A stretch of DNA of 64,000 nt from Streptomyces candidus (GTDB taxonomy: Bacteria; Actinomycetota; Actinomycetes; Streptomycetales; Streptomycetaceae), in the NCBI RefSeq assembly GCF_014207445.1, contig NZ_JACHEM010000004.1:434001-498000 (forward strand), in the 5' to 3' direction. Within the stretch, counting starts at the first letter, position 1. Every line of letters starts with the position of its first letter. Position numbers and translations under genes: made by a program. Below the pieces are notes generated by a model. The model made no database searches. It was not told the origin of the DNA and saw only the letters and a list, made by a program, of their open reading frames with translations. Positions 33,438-43,469 of the stretch are shown in pieces.

Positions 33438-34133
33438 CTATCCGGCCAGCTCCACGTTCGCGCCGGTGACGGCGACCTCCATGCCCGTCTCGACCGGGGT
33501 GATCTTGTCGAGCTTGAGGCCGTTCGGCAGGCCACCGATGGGGCGCTCGAAGTCGATCTTCTTGCGGATCATTCCTTCGAGGCCGGGGATGCCCTGTCCG
33601 GGCACGCTGTCGGCGCGCACCGCGACCACCCTGCCGCCGTCCTTGAGGCTGACGCTGGACAGGACGCTCTGCGTGATCTCGCGGCCGAGGACCGAGGCGG
33701 TGCCGGTGACCTTGACCTTGCCATTGCCGCCGTAGGCGAGCTTGACGTCCTTGTCGCCCGCGGCGCGCGTCAGGTCGTCGTACGAGATGACGGCGGTTCC
33801 GGCGGCACGGGTGGCGGTGGCGGAGGAGAAGTTGTTGGTGAGGATCACGTCGTACAGCTCGGCGTTGATCTTGCCGACCGTCAGGCTGCGGCCCTCGGCC
33901 TCCGTCTGCAGACCGTCCATGGTGACGTCGACCCGGTCGAGTTCCTTGGCGAGGACCTGGGTGAGGAAGGGGAAGCCCTTGATGTCGATCTGTGGTTCCG
34001 TCGAAAGCCCCTGGCTCGCACGGACCTTGGTGGCCACCTCGGACTCGGCGTAGTTCACCGCGAGGCGGTCCACGGCGACGAAGATGCCGCCGAGGACGAC
34101 ACCCAGGATCAGAAGGATGCGAAGTGCGCGCAT
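33438..34133 (-). CDS. DUF2993 lipoprotein-like cell-envelope protein
   Basis: A 231-residue protein with one N-terminal membrane helix (about 2-22, LRILLILGVVLGGIFVAV) and a long beta-rich extracytoplasmic domain. It matches DUF2993, whose mycobacterial member LmeA acts in lipoglycan maturation; in Streptomyces the role is unknown. The start MRALRIL (34133) has GGGGGAAA upstream; GTG 34151 is an alternative. It ends at the hairpin 33361-33386. Confidence 0.8.
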   Translation of the reverse strand: MRALRILLILGVVLGGIFVAVDRLAVNYAESEVATKVRASQGLSTEPQIDIKGFPFLTQVLAKELDRVDVTMDGLQTEAEGRSLTVGKINAELYDVILTNNFSSATATRAAGTAVISYDDLTRAAGDKDVKLAYGGNGKVKVTGTASVLGREITQSVLSSVSLKDGGRVVAVRADSVPGQGIPGLEGMIRKKIDFERPIGGLPNGLKLDKITPVETGMEVAVTGANVELAG

Positions 34134-34227
34134 TGTTGGTGTTTCCCCCACCCGCGTTCGTTGGCCCCCGTACTGACAGTGAGCCTAACCGGTGGGGTTC
34201 ACACGTAACCCGTGATGCGCGAGTGAC

Positions 34228-36012
34228 TCAGGCGAAGGCCCGGCCCAGCAGGTAGACGGCCGGGGCCGCCAGGGCCAGCGGCAGCGCGACGCCTGCCGTC
34301 ATGTGCACGAAGCGCGACGGGTAGTCGTACGCGGCCACCCGCAGCCCGACCAGCGCGCACACGCCCGCCCCGAGGCCGATGACAGCCCCGCCGGAACCGA
34401 GCCCGTTGACCCCGCCGACCGCGATGCCGGCGCCGGCGGCGGCGAGCAGCGCGACGACGACCGAGGCGACGGTGGGCAGCGGCAGCGCACGGGCGAACAC
34501 CGCGGCGGCCACCGCGACCCCGCCGACCGCCAGGGCCTTCGGGTCGGCGGCGAGGTGCCCGGAGGCGACGACGGTGAGGGCGGCGGTGGTGACGCCCGCG
34601 GTCAGCGCGTACATCCGCTCGTCGGCGGACATCCGGTTGCGCAGGTGCAGGACGAGGGTGAGCAGGACCCATACGCCGAGCGTGCCGAGGAGCGCGGTGG
34701 GCGCGTTCAGGGCGTCCACGGACAGGATCGCCGCGTCCGCGACCACGCCGCCGAGGAACGCGAGCGCGATGCCCTGCCGGGCGGGCCACATCCCGTTCAG
34801 CCGGAACCAGCCCGCCGCCATGACCGCCTGGAGCAGCACCACCGGCACGACCACCGCGAACTGTCCGAGGCCCGCGGCGACCGCCAGCAGTCCGCCGAGG
34901 ACGGCGGTCAGCAGCGCGGGCTGCATCCCCGGGTCGATGATCGGCGACCGGCCCTCGGCGCGCGCCCGCTGGGCGTCCGTGATGCGCGCGTTGCCGCGGG
35001 TGGCGGGCGGGCTGTACCGGGGGCCGGGGGGCGTGTCGTACGAGGCGGAGGCGTGCTCCGGGGCGTGATCGGAGACGCGGGGGTGCGCGGCGGTGGGGGC
35101 GGAGCCGTAGGCGGGCTCCGGCTCCGGTGCGTGGGCGTTCGGGGGCACGGCCTGCATGGGGACCTCGGGCGGAAGCGGGTACGACCCGGAAGGGCCGGCG
35201 GGGCCCGGCGTCAGGGTGTGGGGCGGGGGGTTCTGGGGCGCGGAGTTCTCAGGCACCGGGTCGGGACCCCGGAAGTTCTGGGGCGGGAGGTAGGCGGTGT
35301 CGGCAGCGGCAGCCTGGTGGGACTGGTGTCCCTGTGGGGGCTGGTGGCTGTGCGGTGACCGGTGGGGCTGGTAGTGCTGGTGCGGCTCGCGGGACTGCGG
35401 GGACTGCTGGGCACGGTGGGATCCGGACCGGTCCGCTCCGGGGGTTCCGTGTTGTCCGTGTGCTCCATGGTTCTCAGGGGCTCCTCTGTGGGAACCGGAA
35501 GCGCCGGAGGCCTGGTGCGGCTCGTAGGACTGCGGGGCCTGGTGGAGCTGCGGGTTCCGGTAGGCCTGCGGGTCCTGGTGGGCCGGCTGGGGCTGCGGGG
35601 CTCGATGCGATCCAGAGGCTCCGGGGGCCTGGGGAGACTCGTATCCCTGCTGTGCCTGCTGTGCCTGCTGTGCCTGCTGTGCCTGCTGTGCCTGCTGTGC
35701 CTGCTGTGGATTCTGAGGCCGGAGCGACTGGTGGACCGGCTGGTACTGCGTGTCCCAGGTCAGACCGTGCCAGCTCTGCGTGGCGTACGGGTCCTGGGAG
35801 GCCTGCGCGTGGTCCTGGGCCTGCCCCTGGCCCGTCCCATGGCCGTCCTGTCCCGTCCCGGGAGCGGCCTGTCCCGTCCCGGGAGCGTCGTGGGAGACGG
35901 CGGGGTCGGGGAACTGCTGCTGCGGGTGGGCCTGTTCACCGTACGGGGGCTGCTCCCCGTACCCCTGCGACGGCTGCCGCCCGTACGGGTACTGCTGGTC
36001 GTCAGCGCTCAT
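34228..36012 (-). CDS. Low-complexity Q/P-rich polytopic membrane protein
   Basis: A 594-residue protein. The first 330 residues are extremely low in complexity (Q, P, G, S, H), including QQA repeated six times, and are probably cytoplasmic and disordered. The last 230 residues contain about nine hydrophobic helices with short loops. No family motif identifies a function; such proteins are recurrent in Streptomyces genomes. ATG 36012 is the family-style start MSADDQQYPYG. It is the gene downstream of MoaD on the same strand (9-nt gap). Confidence 0.75.
   Translation of the reverse strand: MSADDQQYPYGRQPSQGYGEQPPYGEQAHPQQQFPDPAVSHDAPGTGQAAPGTGQDGHGTGQGQAQDHAQASQDPYATQSWHGLTWDTQYQPVHQSLRPQNPQQAQQAQQAQQAQQAQQAQQGYESPQAPGASGSHRAPQPQPAHQDPQAYRNPQLHQAPQSYEPHQASGASGSHRGAPENHGAHGQHGTPGADRSGSHRAQQSPQSREPHQHYQPHRSPHSHQPPQGHQSHQAAAADTAYLPPQNFRGPDPVPENSAPQNPPPHTLTPGPAGPSGSYPLPPEVPMQAVPPNAHAPEPEPAYGSAPTAAHPRVSDHAPEHASASYDTPPGPRYSPPATRGNARITDAQRARAEGRSPIIDPGMQPALLTAVLGGLLAVAAGLGQFAVVVPVVLLQAVMAAGWFRLNGMWPARQGIALAFLGGVVADAAILSVDALNAPTALLGTLGVWVLLTLVLHLRNRMSADERMYALTAGVTTAALTVVASGHLAADPKALAVGGVAVAAAVFARALPLPTVASVVVALLAAAGAGIAVGGVNGLGSGGAVIGLGAGVCALVGLRVAAYDYPSRFVHMTAGVALPLALAAPAVYLLGRAFA
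35647..35709 (-). repeat. 9-bp tandem repeat coding QQA
   Basis: Six exact copies of CTGCTGTGC (plus strand) plus one ending in CTGCTGTGG, from 35647. On the coding strand this is Gln-Gln-Ala repeated. Changes in copy number keep the frame, so the tract could vary in length without inactivating the gene. Confidence 0.9.
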
Positions 36013-36021
36013 GGTCTTCGG

Positions 36022-36276
36022 TCACCCTCCTGCGAACGGCGGGAGCACCTCGACCGTGCCGCCCTCGGCCAGCCGTACCGTCCCGTGGTCACGAGTCCCG
36101 ACGGGGTCGCCGTCGATCAGGAACGAGCACCGCTGGAGCACCCGCACCAGCTCCCCGGGGTGCTGGGCGCGGACCGCGTCCAGTGCCTCGGCGAGCGTCT
36201 CGGCCGAGTACGGCTCCTCGCCGGTACCGGCGGCGGCCTTGGCCGCAGCCCAAAAGCGGATGGTGCCCGCTGCCAT
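36022..36276 (-). CDS. MoaD/ThiS-family sulfur carrier
   Basis: An 84-residue ubiquitin-like sulfur carrier that ends in the conserved diglycine (LPPFAGG), needed for adenylation and thiocarboxylate formation. It is probably used for molybdopterin or another sulfur-transfer pathway. MAAGTIRF starts at 36276 with AAAGGAG 8 nt upstream; the open frame upstream is not coding. It lies downstream of the alpha/beta hydrolase gene. Confidence 0.9.
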   Translation of the reverse strand: MAAGTIRFWAAAKAAAGTGEEPYSAETLAEALDAVRAQHPGELVRVLQRCSFLIDGDPVGTRDHGTVRLAEGGTVEVLPPFAGG

Positions 36277-36359
36277 GGCGGCGCTCCTTTCGTCCGGTCC
36301 GTCGCCCCCTGGCCCGGCGCGTCGTGTGCGTCCGGTCCTTCGCTGGCGTCCGGCCCGTT

Positions 36360-37349
36360 TTACGGCCTCGTCAGCTGTCCATGATGGGCCATCCGGCCGA
36401 CCGCCCCGGTCGACCAGTGCCCGATGCGCGCGAGGAGACCGGCGTCCGCCGCGTTCTCCGCGTGCCCCATCCCGGCCTCGATCCACAGTTCCGCACCGGG
36501 TGCGGCAGCGGCGAGCGACCTCGGGTGGTCCAGGGGGAAGTACGGGTCCCGGTCGCCGTGCACCAGCAGCAGCGGGGCCGGTGCGACGTACGGAGCCGCC
36601 TCCACCGGCGAAAGGGGTACGGGGTCCCACGCCCGGTGGTGAATCCGGGTACGGAGTCCGGCCCTCCCCACCAGGCGCCCCGCGGGACGCGTCACCACCC
36701 AGTGGAGACGCCGCATCGGAGCGGTTCCGCGGTAGAACCACCGGGCCGGGGCACTGACCGCCACCACCGCGTCCGCCCCCGCCCCCGCACCGGCACCGGC
36801 GCCGGCACCCGCACGGGCGACGGCGCCCACGCTCCCGTCCGCGTCACGCCCGCCGTCCTCGTCCGCCGCTCCACCGGCTCCCGCGCCACCGCACGCTTCC
36901 GTGCGCCCCCTCTGCTCCGCCCCCGGCCACTCCCCGTACGAAGGTCCGTACAGCGCCCCGTGCCGGAGCACCACCGATCCACCCATCGAGAACCCCACGG
37001 TGACCACGGACGAGTGCCCCAACTCCCGTCCCCAGCGCACCGCTGCCGCCAGGTCGAGCACCTCCCGGTCACCGACCGTGGACCGCCCGCCGGACCGGCC
37101 GTGCCCCCGGAACGAGAACGTGATCACGGCTCCGTACTGCGAGAACACCCGTGCCGCCCGCCGTACGGCGGGCCGCTCCAGGGCGCCGGAGAATCCGTGC
37201 GCGACGACGAGAACGGGGCGGCCCGAAGGATCTTCACCGGGGGACGTTCCCGGCTCGTACAGCGCCTCGATCCGCACCGAATCGTCCGTACGGAGCGTGG
37301 TGCGCCGGGCCCCCGGAGTGACCAAGGAAACAGAAGCGGTGCCTGCCAT
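36360..37349 (-). CDS. Alpha/beta hydrolase
   Basis: A 329-residue hydrolase with the nucleophile elbow GFSMGG (about 117-122), the oxyanion HGFSG and an aspartate/histidine pair in GDRDPYF and GMGHAE. The substrate is unknown; it resembles peptidase/lipase-like hydrolases. A glycine/alanine dipeptide repeat of about 20 residues interrupts the domain and is probably a disordered loop. It diverges from the region upstream of glnR. Confidence 0.85.
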   Translation of the reverse strand: MAGTASVSLVTPGARRTTLRTDDSVRIEALYEPGTSPGEDPSGRPVLVVAHGFSGALERPAVRRAARVFSQYGAVITFSFRGHGRSGGRSTVGDREVLDLAAAVRWGRELGHSSVVTVGFSMGGSVVLRHGALYGPSYGEWPGAEQRGRTEACGGAGAGGAADEDGGRDADGSVGAVARAGAGAGAGAGAGADAVVAVSAPARWFYRGTAPMRRLHWVVTRPAGRLVGRAGLRTRIHHRAWDPVPLSPVEAAPYVAPAPLLLVHGDRDPYFPLDHPRSLAAAAPGAELWIEAGMGHAENAADAGLLARIGHWSTGAVGRMAHHGQLTRP

Positions 37350-37609
37350 GTGGGCTATTCTGCTCGGCGAAGGACTCGGGCAGCGTTGCCCCCGGGTCCT
37401 TTTGTGCTTTCCGGGCGACCTAAAAGGCTGGGAAAGAACAGGGCAAGAGAGCCGGAAACGAGGCAGGTCGGACCCCAGGGCGCGGGGGTCGTCCGCCTAT
37501 AACCGGCCGAGGGCGACAAGCAGTACGAAGCAGTGCCGCAAACGCCCCCGGGCCTCCGGAAGGAGCCAGGGGGACCCCCTCCCGCAGGGACCGAGGAGGA
37601 ACCGACGTT

Positions 37610-37741
37610 ATGGGCGAGCGAACCGTGCATCCACCGCATACGACGAGTACGACGACCGGTACGACGCGTGCGAGTCGTACGACTCCTACGACGACTCGTA
37701 CGACGACGACCATGAACATCCGAGCAGGTGAAGCGCGATGA
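37610..37741 (+). CDS. Threonine-rich 43-residue uORF overlapping glnR
   Basis: ATG 37610 follows AGGAGGA (37594-37600) with 9 nt, one of the best ribosome sites in the window. The frame is 44 codons and its TGA (37739-37741) overlaps the glnR start (ATGA), giving translational coupling. Thirteen or so of the 43 residues are threonine, because the DNA is a TACGAC-type repeat. Third-position GC is low in this frame and high in another, so real translation is uncertain. Confidence 0.4.
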   Translation: MGERTVHPPHTTSTTTGTTRASRTTPTTTRTTTTMNIRAGEAR

Positions 37742-38529
37742 GCTCTCTGCTGCTCCTCACCAATGCCCTCCAGCCGTCGACGGAGGTGCTGCCCGCTCTC
37801 GGCCTGCTGCTGCACACCGTGCGGGTGGCTCCCGCCGAGGGCCCCGCCCTGGTGGACACCCCGGGCGCCGACACGATCCTCATCGACGGCCGCCGCGACC
37901 TTCCGCAGGTCAGGTCGCTGTGCCAGCTGCTGCGTTCCACCGGGCCCGGCTGCCCGCTGATCCTCGTCGTCACGGAGGGCGGTCTTGCCGCCGTGACCGC
38001 GGACTGGGGCGTCGACGACGTGCTCCTGGACACGGCGGGCCCCGCCGAGGTCGAGGCGCGGCTGCGGCTCGCGATGGGCCGCCAGAACATGGTCGCCGAC
38101 GACGTACCCACCGAGATCCGCAACGGCGACCTGTCGGTCGACGAGGCGACGTACAGCGCGAAGCTCAAGGGGCGGGTCCTGGACCTCACCTTCAAGGAGT
38201 TCGAGCTGCTGAAGTACCTGGCGCAGCACCCCGGCCGGGTCTTCACGCGGGCGCAGCTCCTCCAGGAGGTGTGGGGCTACGACTACTTCGGCGGTACGCG
38301 GACGGTCGACGTCCATGTACGGCGGCTGCGCGCGAAGCTCGGCGTCGAGAACGAGGCACTGATCGGGACGGTACGGAACGTGGGCTACCGCTTCGTGGTG
38401 CCGGAGAAGGTCGAGCAGGCCGCCGAGGAGGCGAAGGCGGCGGGAGCGTCGGCGCGGGAGGTCGAGAAGGCGCGGGCGCGGGCTTCCGCCTCGGTAGCCC
38501 GTACGGCCGAATCGCCCGTACGCGAGTAA
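37738..38529 (+). CDS. glnR: GlnR, OmpR-type master regulator of nitrogen metabolism
   Basis: A 263-residue orphan response regulator. The N-terminal receiver-like domain keeps D50 (TILIDGRRD) but lacks the usual acidic pocket and is not controlled by phosphorylation in S. coelicolor. The C-terminal winged helix spans about 130-215 ([47 protein letters not shown]). It activates or represses glnA, amtB, nirB, gdhA and others. The C-terminus has an alanine/glutamate-rich extension. ATG 37738 overlaps a possible uORF. Confidence 0.95.
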   Translation: MSSLLLLTNALQPSTEVLPALGLLLHTVRVAPAEGPALVDTPGADTILIDGRRDLPQVRSLCQLLRSTGPGCPLILVVTEGGLAAVTADWGVDDVLLDTAGPAEVEARLRLAMGRQNMVADDVPTEIRNGDLSVDEATYSAKLKGRVLDLTFKEFELLKYLAQHPGRVFTRAQLLQEVWGYDYFGGTRTVDVHVRRLRAKLGVENEALIGTVRNVGYRFVVPEKVEQAAEEAKAAGASAREVEKARARASASVARTAESPVRE

Positions 38530-38600
38530 GTCGGCGCAAGTCGGCTCGATCCATGGGACGACCGGCCTGTGACCTGGTCGATCCGCGTAGACTCCTGCGC

Positions 38601-39623
38601 GTGGCCAAGGTGACGCGGGACGATGTGGCGCGACTGGCGGGTACTTCTACCGCCGTCGTCAGTTACGTCATCAACAACGGACCCCGGCCGGTCGCCCCGG
38701 CCACGCGCGAGCGTGTCCTCGCCGCGATCAAGGAACTGGGCTACCGCCCGGACCGGGTCGCGCAGGCCATGGCGTCCCGGCGGACCGATCTCATAGGCAT
38801 GATCGTCCCCGATGCCCGGCAGCCGTTCTTCGCGGAGATGACGCACGCCGTCGAGCAGGCCGCCGCCGAGCGCGGGAAAATGGTGCTCGTCGGCAACTCC
38901 GACTACCGCAACGAACGCGAGATCCACTACCTGCGGGCCTTCCTCGGCATGCGTGTGTCCGGGCTCATCCTGGTCAGCCAGGGCATGAGCGAGAGCGCGG
39001 CGGCGGAGATCGACGCGTGGGACGCACGGGTGGTGCTGCTCCACGAGCGTCCGGAGGCCATCGACGACGTCGCGGTCGTGACGGACGACGTGGGCGGCGC
39101 GCAGCTCGCGACGCGACACCTGCTGGAGCACGGGCACGAGTACGTGGTGTGCCTCGGCGGCGTCGAGTCCACCCCGTCCGTGGGCGACCCGGTGGCCGAC
39201 CACATCGAGGGCTGGCGGCGGGCCATGCAGGAATCCGGGCGCTCGACGGAGGGCCGGCTGGTACAGGCGCCCTACGACAGGTACGCGGCGTACGAGGTGG
39301 CGCTCGGGCTGCTGGCCGGGCCCGACCGCCCGCCCGCGATCTTCTGCTCGACGGACGACCAGGCGATCGGGGTGCTGCGGGCGGCCCGTGAGCTGCGCAT
39401 CGACGTGCCGGGGGAGCTGGCGGTGGCCGGCTTCGACAACGTCAAGGAGGCGGCACTGACGGACCCGCCGCTGACGACGATCTCCTCGGACCGGCCGGCG
39501 ATGGCACGGGCGGCGGTGGACCTCGTCCTCGACGACGGACTGCGGGTGGCCGGGTCGCGACGGGAACGGGTCAAGCAGTTCCCCTCGGCGCTGATCATCC
39601 GCAGATCCTGCGGCTGCGGCTGA
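38601..39623 (+). CDS. LacI-family transcriptional regulator
   Basis: A 340-residue repressor: helix-turn-helix ([24 protein letters not shown], residues 3-27), hinge with [12 protein letters not shown], and a sugar-binding-protein-like C-terminal domain. TAGACT (38588-38593) is 7 nt before GTG 38601, so it is leaderless. The ligand and targets are unknown; no sugar operon is adjacent. A cysteine-containing C-terminus (SCGCG) is unusual. Confidence 0.9.
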   Translation: MAKVTRDDVARLAGTSTAVVSYVINNGPRPVAPATRERVLAAIKELGYRPDRVAQAMASRRTDLIGMIVPDARQPFFAEMTHAVEQAAAERGKMVLVGNSDYRNEREIHYLRAFLGMRVSGLILVSQGMSESAAAEIDAWDARVVLLHERPEAIDDVAVVTDDVGGAQLATRHLLEHGHEYVVCLGGVESTPSVGDPVADHIEGWRRAMQESGRSTEGRLVQAPYDRYAAYEVALGLLAGPDRPPAIFCSTDDQAIGVLRAARELRIDVPGELAVAGFDNVKEAALTDPPLTTISSDRPAMARAAVDLVLDDGLRVAGSRRERVKQFPSALIIRRSCGCG

Positions 39624-40023
39624 CGCACGGCGAATCGTGGCCGCCGGGGCGGGGTTCTTCCGTGCGGGTGCGTGGGGCTCACCCGCACAGTTCCCCGCGC
39701 CCCTAACGGGGCACTCCCCCCGGCAGCCCCGGCAGCCCCCCTTGGGCGGCGGGGCCGCACGCCCTCCCCCCCGGTAGCCCGCTTGGGCGGCGGGGCCGCC
39801 CCCGGGGGCGGAACGGGCGGGCAAGGGGGCGGCCCCCCACCGGACGGTGCACCCCTCGCCCTACGCCCCGCCACGCCCGCGCACCCACACCCGCCCACGC
39901 ACCGGCACCAGCACCGGCACCGGCACCGGCACACCCAACCCCGCCCCTTACACCGGGCATACAGGAATCTGCCGCCCTTCTTAACTCCCCCTCAGACAGT
40001 TCTCATGCAGCCCGCCCAAGCTC
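39624..40023 (+). other. 400-bp intergenic region with repeat element
   Basis: No gene is supported. It contains the ~100-bp intergenic repeat (39774-39874), a partial second copy next to it (about 39741-39760), and a C-rich tract. TCTTAACT with a downstream CAGACAGTTCTCATG near 39985-40013 may be the promoter of the protease gene. Confidence 0.6.
39774..39874. repeat. Streptomyces intergenic repeat, copy A
   Basis: About 100 bp, nearly identical to 62602-62701 and related to 59363-59420. It begins GTAGCCCGCTTGGGCGGCGG and includes a C5G5 palindrome and the core GGAACGGGCGGGCAAGGG. All copies lie between genes. Confidence 0.8.
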
Positions 40024-41079
40024 ATGAACATGACGACGACACCCCCGCCCCCGCACCCCGAGTCCACCCCCACCGCCCCCTACGCCGGCTTCCCCCCGCC
40101 CCCGTCGCACGCCCCCACCGTGCACCGCCGTCGTGCCGGGCGGCCCGTCGCGCTGCTCGCGGCGGTGGCGCTCGTCGCCGCGACGGCCGGTGGCGGCGCC
40201 GCGTACCTGACCGAGCGGTACACCGGCGACGGCAGCGGCGCCAACAGCGCCGCCGCCCCCGGCAGCAACGTCTCGCAGTCCAGCATGGGCACCGTCTCCG
40301 GCATCGCCCAGGCCGTCGGCCCCGCCATCGTCGAGATCAGCGCGACCTCGTCCGCCGGCGCCTCCACCGGCTCCGGCGTGATCCTGACCGCCGACGGTGA
40401 GGTCATCACGAACAACCACGTCGTCGCGGGAGCCGACACCGTCAAGGTGAAGCTGTCCTCCGGCAAGACCTACACCGCGAAGGTCGTCGGCACCGACCCC
40501 GACAAGGACCTCGCCCTGCTCAAGCTCCAGGACGCGAGCAAGCTCCCCACCGCCAAGCTGGGCAGCAGCAAGGACGTCAAGGTCGGCGACCAGGTCGTCG
40601 CGATCGGCTCTCCCGAGGGCCTCTCCGGTACGGTCACCAGCGGCATCGTCTCCGCCCTCGACCGCGACGTGACGGTCTCCAAGGAGCAGGACAAGGGACG
40701 GTCCGGCAGCCGGCAGCAGGGCGGCGGCTGGCCCTTCGAGTTCGGCGGCGAGAGCTTCAACGGCGACACCGGCCAGTCCAAGACGACGTACAAGGCCATC
40801 CAGACCGACGCCTCCCTCAACCCCGGCAACTCCGGCGGCGCGCTGATCAACATGCGCGGCGAGATCATCGGCATCAACTCCGCCATGTACGCCCCGAGTT
40901 CCGGCAATGGCGGCGGCGCCGGCAGCGTCGGGCTCGGCTTCGCGATCCCCTCCGACACGGTGAAGGCCGACCTGGACAGCCTGCGCAAGGGCGGTACCGG
41001 CGACGACACCTCCGGCCAGGGGCAGGACAGCGACGGCAGCACCGACAGCCGCGACCCCTTCTCCGGCTTCGGCGTGTAA
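40024..41079 (+). CDS. Membrane-anchored trypsin-like (HtrA-type) serine protease
   Basis: A 351-residue protein. The N-terminal 35 residues are proline-rich and cytoplasmic; a membrane anchor at about 41-61 precedes an extracellular chymotrypsin-fold protease with H132 (NNHVVAG), D162 (DPDKDLALLKL) and S270 (NPGNSGGALIN). No PDZ domain follows; the chain ends in a D/G/S-rich tail. It resembles PepD of the MprAB system, with the response regulator and kinase genes directly downstream. The start ATG 40024 lacks a clear Shine-Dalgarno; ATG 40030 is possible. Confidence 0.9.
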   Translation: MNMTTTPPPPHPESTPTAPYAGFPPPPSHAPTVHRRRAGRPVALLAAVALVAATAGGGAAYLTERYTGDGSGANSAAAPGSNVSQSSMGTVSGIAQAVGPAIVEISATSSAGASTGSGVILTADGEVITNNHVVAGADTVKVKLSSGKTYTAKVVGTDPDKDLALLKLQDASKLPTAKLGSSKDVKVGDQVVAIGSPEGLSGTVTSGIVSALDRDVTVSKEQDKGRSGSRQQGGGWPFEFGGESFNGDTGQSKTTYKAIQTDASLNPGNSGGALINMRGEIIGINSAMYAPSSGNGGGAGSVGLGFAIPSDTVKADLDSLRKGGTGDDTSGQGQDSDGSTDSRDPFSGFGV

Positions 41080-41145
41080 AGCTGGGATCGCCCCCGCCAC
41101 CCCGACCGGAGACGGTTCCGGAGAAGACCAGGACACCAGGACCTC

Positions 41146-41895
41146 ATGACCCCCGCGAGCTCCCCCACGCCCCCCGCCGAGGACCGTCCCGCCACCGAAC
41201 GCATCCTCGTCGTCGACGACGAACCCGCGGTACGGGAAGCCCTCCAGCGCAGCCTCGCCTTCGAGGGGTACGCAACGGAGGTCGCCGCCGACGGCATCGA
41301 GGCCCTGGAGAAGACGTCCTCGTACGCACCCGACCTGATCGTCCTGGACATCCAGATGCCCCGCATGGACGGCCTGACCGCGGCCCGCCGCCTGCGCCAC
41401 GGCGGTGACACGACGCCCATCCTGATGCTGACCGCGCGCGACACGGTCGGCGACCGGGTGTCCGGGCTCGACGCGGGCGCCGACGACTACCTCGTGAAGC
41501 CCTTCGAACTCGACGAACTCTTCGCCCGCGTCCGGGCGTTGCTCCGCCGCAGCTCGTACGCGGCGGCAGCGGGCCTGCCGCCCACCCCCGGCGACGTCCT
41601 GATCTTCGCGGACCTGCGCATGGACATGGTGACCCGTGAGGTCACCAGGGGCGGGCGTCAAGTGGACCTCACCCGAACCGAGTTCACCCTGCTGGAGATG
41701 TTCCTCTCGCACCCCCGTCAGGTCCTCACCAGGGAGCAGATCCTCAAGTCCGTCTGGGGCTTCGACTTCGAGCCGTCGTCCAACTCGCTGGACGTGTACG
41801 TGATGTACCTGCGCCGCAAGACGGAAGCGGGCGGCGAACCGCGCCTGGTGCACACCGTGCGGGGCGTCGGGTACGTCCTGCGGTCCGACCAGTGA
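41146..41895 (+). CDS. OmpR-family response regulator (MprA-like)
   Basis: A 249-residue response regulator with receiver residues D24/D25, D68 ([13 protein letters not shown]) and K at about 117 (VKPFEL), and a C-terminal winged helix ([26 protein letters not shown]). Its stop overlaps the kinase start, and it follows the protease gene by 66 nt: a three-gene envelope-stress operon by analogy with mprAB-pepD. Confidence 0.93.
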   Translation: MTPASSPTPPAEDRPATERILVVDDEPAVREALQRSLAFEGYATEVAADGIEALEKTSSYAPDLIVLDIQMPRMDGLTAARRLRHGGDTTPILMLTARDTVGDRVSGLDAGADDYLVKPFELDELFARVRALLRRSSYAAAAGLPPTPGDVLIFADLRMDMVTREVTRGGRQVDLTRTEFTLLEMFLSHPRQVLTREQILKSVWGFDFEPSSNSLDVYVMYLRRKTEAGGEPRLVHTVRGVGYVLRSDQ

Positions 41896-43388
41896 CCGGG
41901 CGGGCGGACGGGGCCGCCGCGAACGGGCCGGGGTCCGTACCGCCGGGTGGGCCACTGGGCCGGTTCCGGCGGTTGCCGTTGCGTTCACGGCTGGCGCTGC
42001 TGGTGACCACGGCGGTGGCCCTCGCCGTCGCCGCAGCGTCGGTGACGTGCTGGTTCGTGACGCGGGACACCCTGGTGAACTCGCTGGACACGGCGCTGAG
42101 CAGCAACCACCCCCAGGACAGCGACGTCGTCCGGCAGATCGACATCGACGCGGTCGCGGGCCAGGCGCGGTGCGTGCGCCAGATTCCCGGCCGCGACAAC
42201 CCCGACCTGTTCGACCAGACCATCCAGATCGTCGCCAAGAACGGCACGAAGTGCGTCATCTGGGGGCGGCAGTCCGTCGACGTCCGCGCGGAGGACATCG
42301 CCGTCGCCGAGCGCCAGACCACCGACGCCTTCCACAACACGGTCGCCGCCAACGGCAAGAAGTACCGGGTCTACACGTACCCGCTGCGGGGCTACCCCCA
42401 GCTGTCGCTCGCCGTCTCCGTGGCCCGCCCCCTCGGCGAGGTGGACAGCACCCTTGACGACCTCGCCCTGATCCTCGCCTTCGTCGCCGGTATCGGTGTC
42501 CTCCTCGCGGGCGGCGCCGGCCTCTGGGTCGCCCGCAGCGGGCTGCGCCCCGTGGACCGGCTGACCGGCGCCGTCGAGCACGTGGCCCGCACCGAGGACC
42601 TGAGCCTGCGCATTCCCGTCGAGGGCGACGACGAGATCGCCCGGCTCTCCGCCTCCTTCAACGCCATGACCGCCGCACTCGCCTCCTCCCGCGACCTCCA
42701 GTCGCAGCTGATCGCCGACGCGGGCCACGAACTGCGCACCCCGCTCACCTCCCTCCGTACCAACATCGAGCTCCTCTCCCGCAGCGAGGACACCGGGCGC
42801 GCCCTCCCTCCCGCCGACCGCAAGGCCCTCCTCACCTCGGTCAAGGCACAAATGACGGAACTCGCCGCCCTCATCGGTGACTTGCAGGAACTGGCCAGGC
42901 CGGAGGCCGCTCCGGGACACTCCTCGCCCAAGGTCGTCGGCCTGCACGACCTCACCCGCACCGCGCTCGACCGCGCCCGCCTGCGCGGCCCCGAGCTCAC
43001 CTTCACCACGTCGCTGGCGCCCTGGTACGTACGGGCCGAACCGGCCGCCCTGGAGCGCGCCCTCGTCAACGTCCTCGACAACGCGGTCAAGTTCAGCGCG
43101 CCGGGCGGCACCGTGGACGTCCGCCTCCATCTCGGGACGCTCACCGTCCGCGACCACGGACCCGGCATCCCGCCCGCCGATCTCCCCCACGTCTTCGAAC
43201 GCTTCTGGCGCTCGCCCTCCGCCCGCGCCCTCCCCGGCTCCGGCCTCGGACTGTCGATCGTCGCCCGCACGGTCCGCGAGGCGGGAGGCGACGTCGCACT
43301 CCGTCCCCCGGAGGACGGAGGCCCCGGCACGGAAGCGGTGATCCGCCTGCCGGGCGCGCCGACACCTCCGCCGTCGGAGGTTCCGTGA
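41892..43388 (+). CDS. Sensor histidine kinase (MprB-like)
   Basis: A 498-residue kinase with two membrane helices (about 33-56 and 190-214), an extracytoplasmic sensor of about 130 residues, a HAMP domain (215-265), the H-box [13 protein letters not shown] with phospho-acceptor H279, and the ATPase N box (NVLDNAVKF), G1/G2 region ([16 protein letters not shown]). It starts with GTG 41892 overlapping the regulator stop (GTGA). It is predicted to sense envelope stress and phosphorylate the adjacent regulator. Confidence 0.93.
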   Translation: MTGRADGAAANGPGSVPPGGPLGRFRRLPLRSRLALLVTTAVALAVAAASVTCWFVTRDTLVNSLDTALSSNHPQDSDVVRQIDIDAVAGQARCVRQIPGRDNPDLFDQTIQIVAKNGTKCVIWGRQSVDVRAEDIAVAERQTTDAFHNTVAANGKKYRVYTYPLRGYPQLSLAVSVARPLGEVDSTLDDLALILAFVAGIGVLLAGGAGLWVARSGLRPVDRLTGAVEHVARTEDLSLRIPVEGDDEIARLSASFNAMTAALASSRDLQSQLIADAGHELRTPLTSLRTNIELLSRSEDTGRALPPADRKALLTSVKAQMTELAALIGDLQELARPEAAPGHSSPKVVGLHDLTRTALDRARLRGPELTFTTSLAPWYVRAEPAALERALVNVLDNAVKFSAPGGTVDVRLHLGTLTVRDHGPGIPPADLPHVFERFWRSPSARALPGSGLGLSIVARTVREAGGDVALRPPEDGGPGTEAVIRLPGAPTPPPSEVP

Positions 43389-43469
43389 GCTGAGGGGGCA
43401 CGCGTCGGAGCCGCCCCTGCCGGGAACCGGCCGACGGCCCGGACGCACCGGTTCACCCGCCGCGCCGGT

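Noticed and set aside
37639..37731. Tyr/Asp-rich frame (YDEYDDRYD...) across the repeat upstream of glnR
   Set aside because: Third positions look coding, but there is no start codon with a ribosome site near it; the bias is explained by the GACGAC repeat itself.
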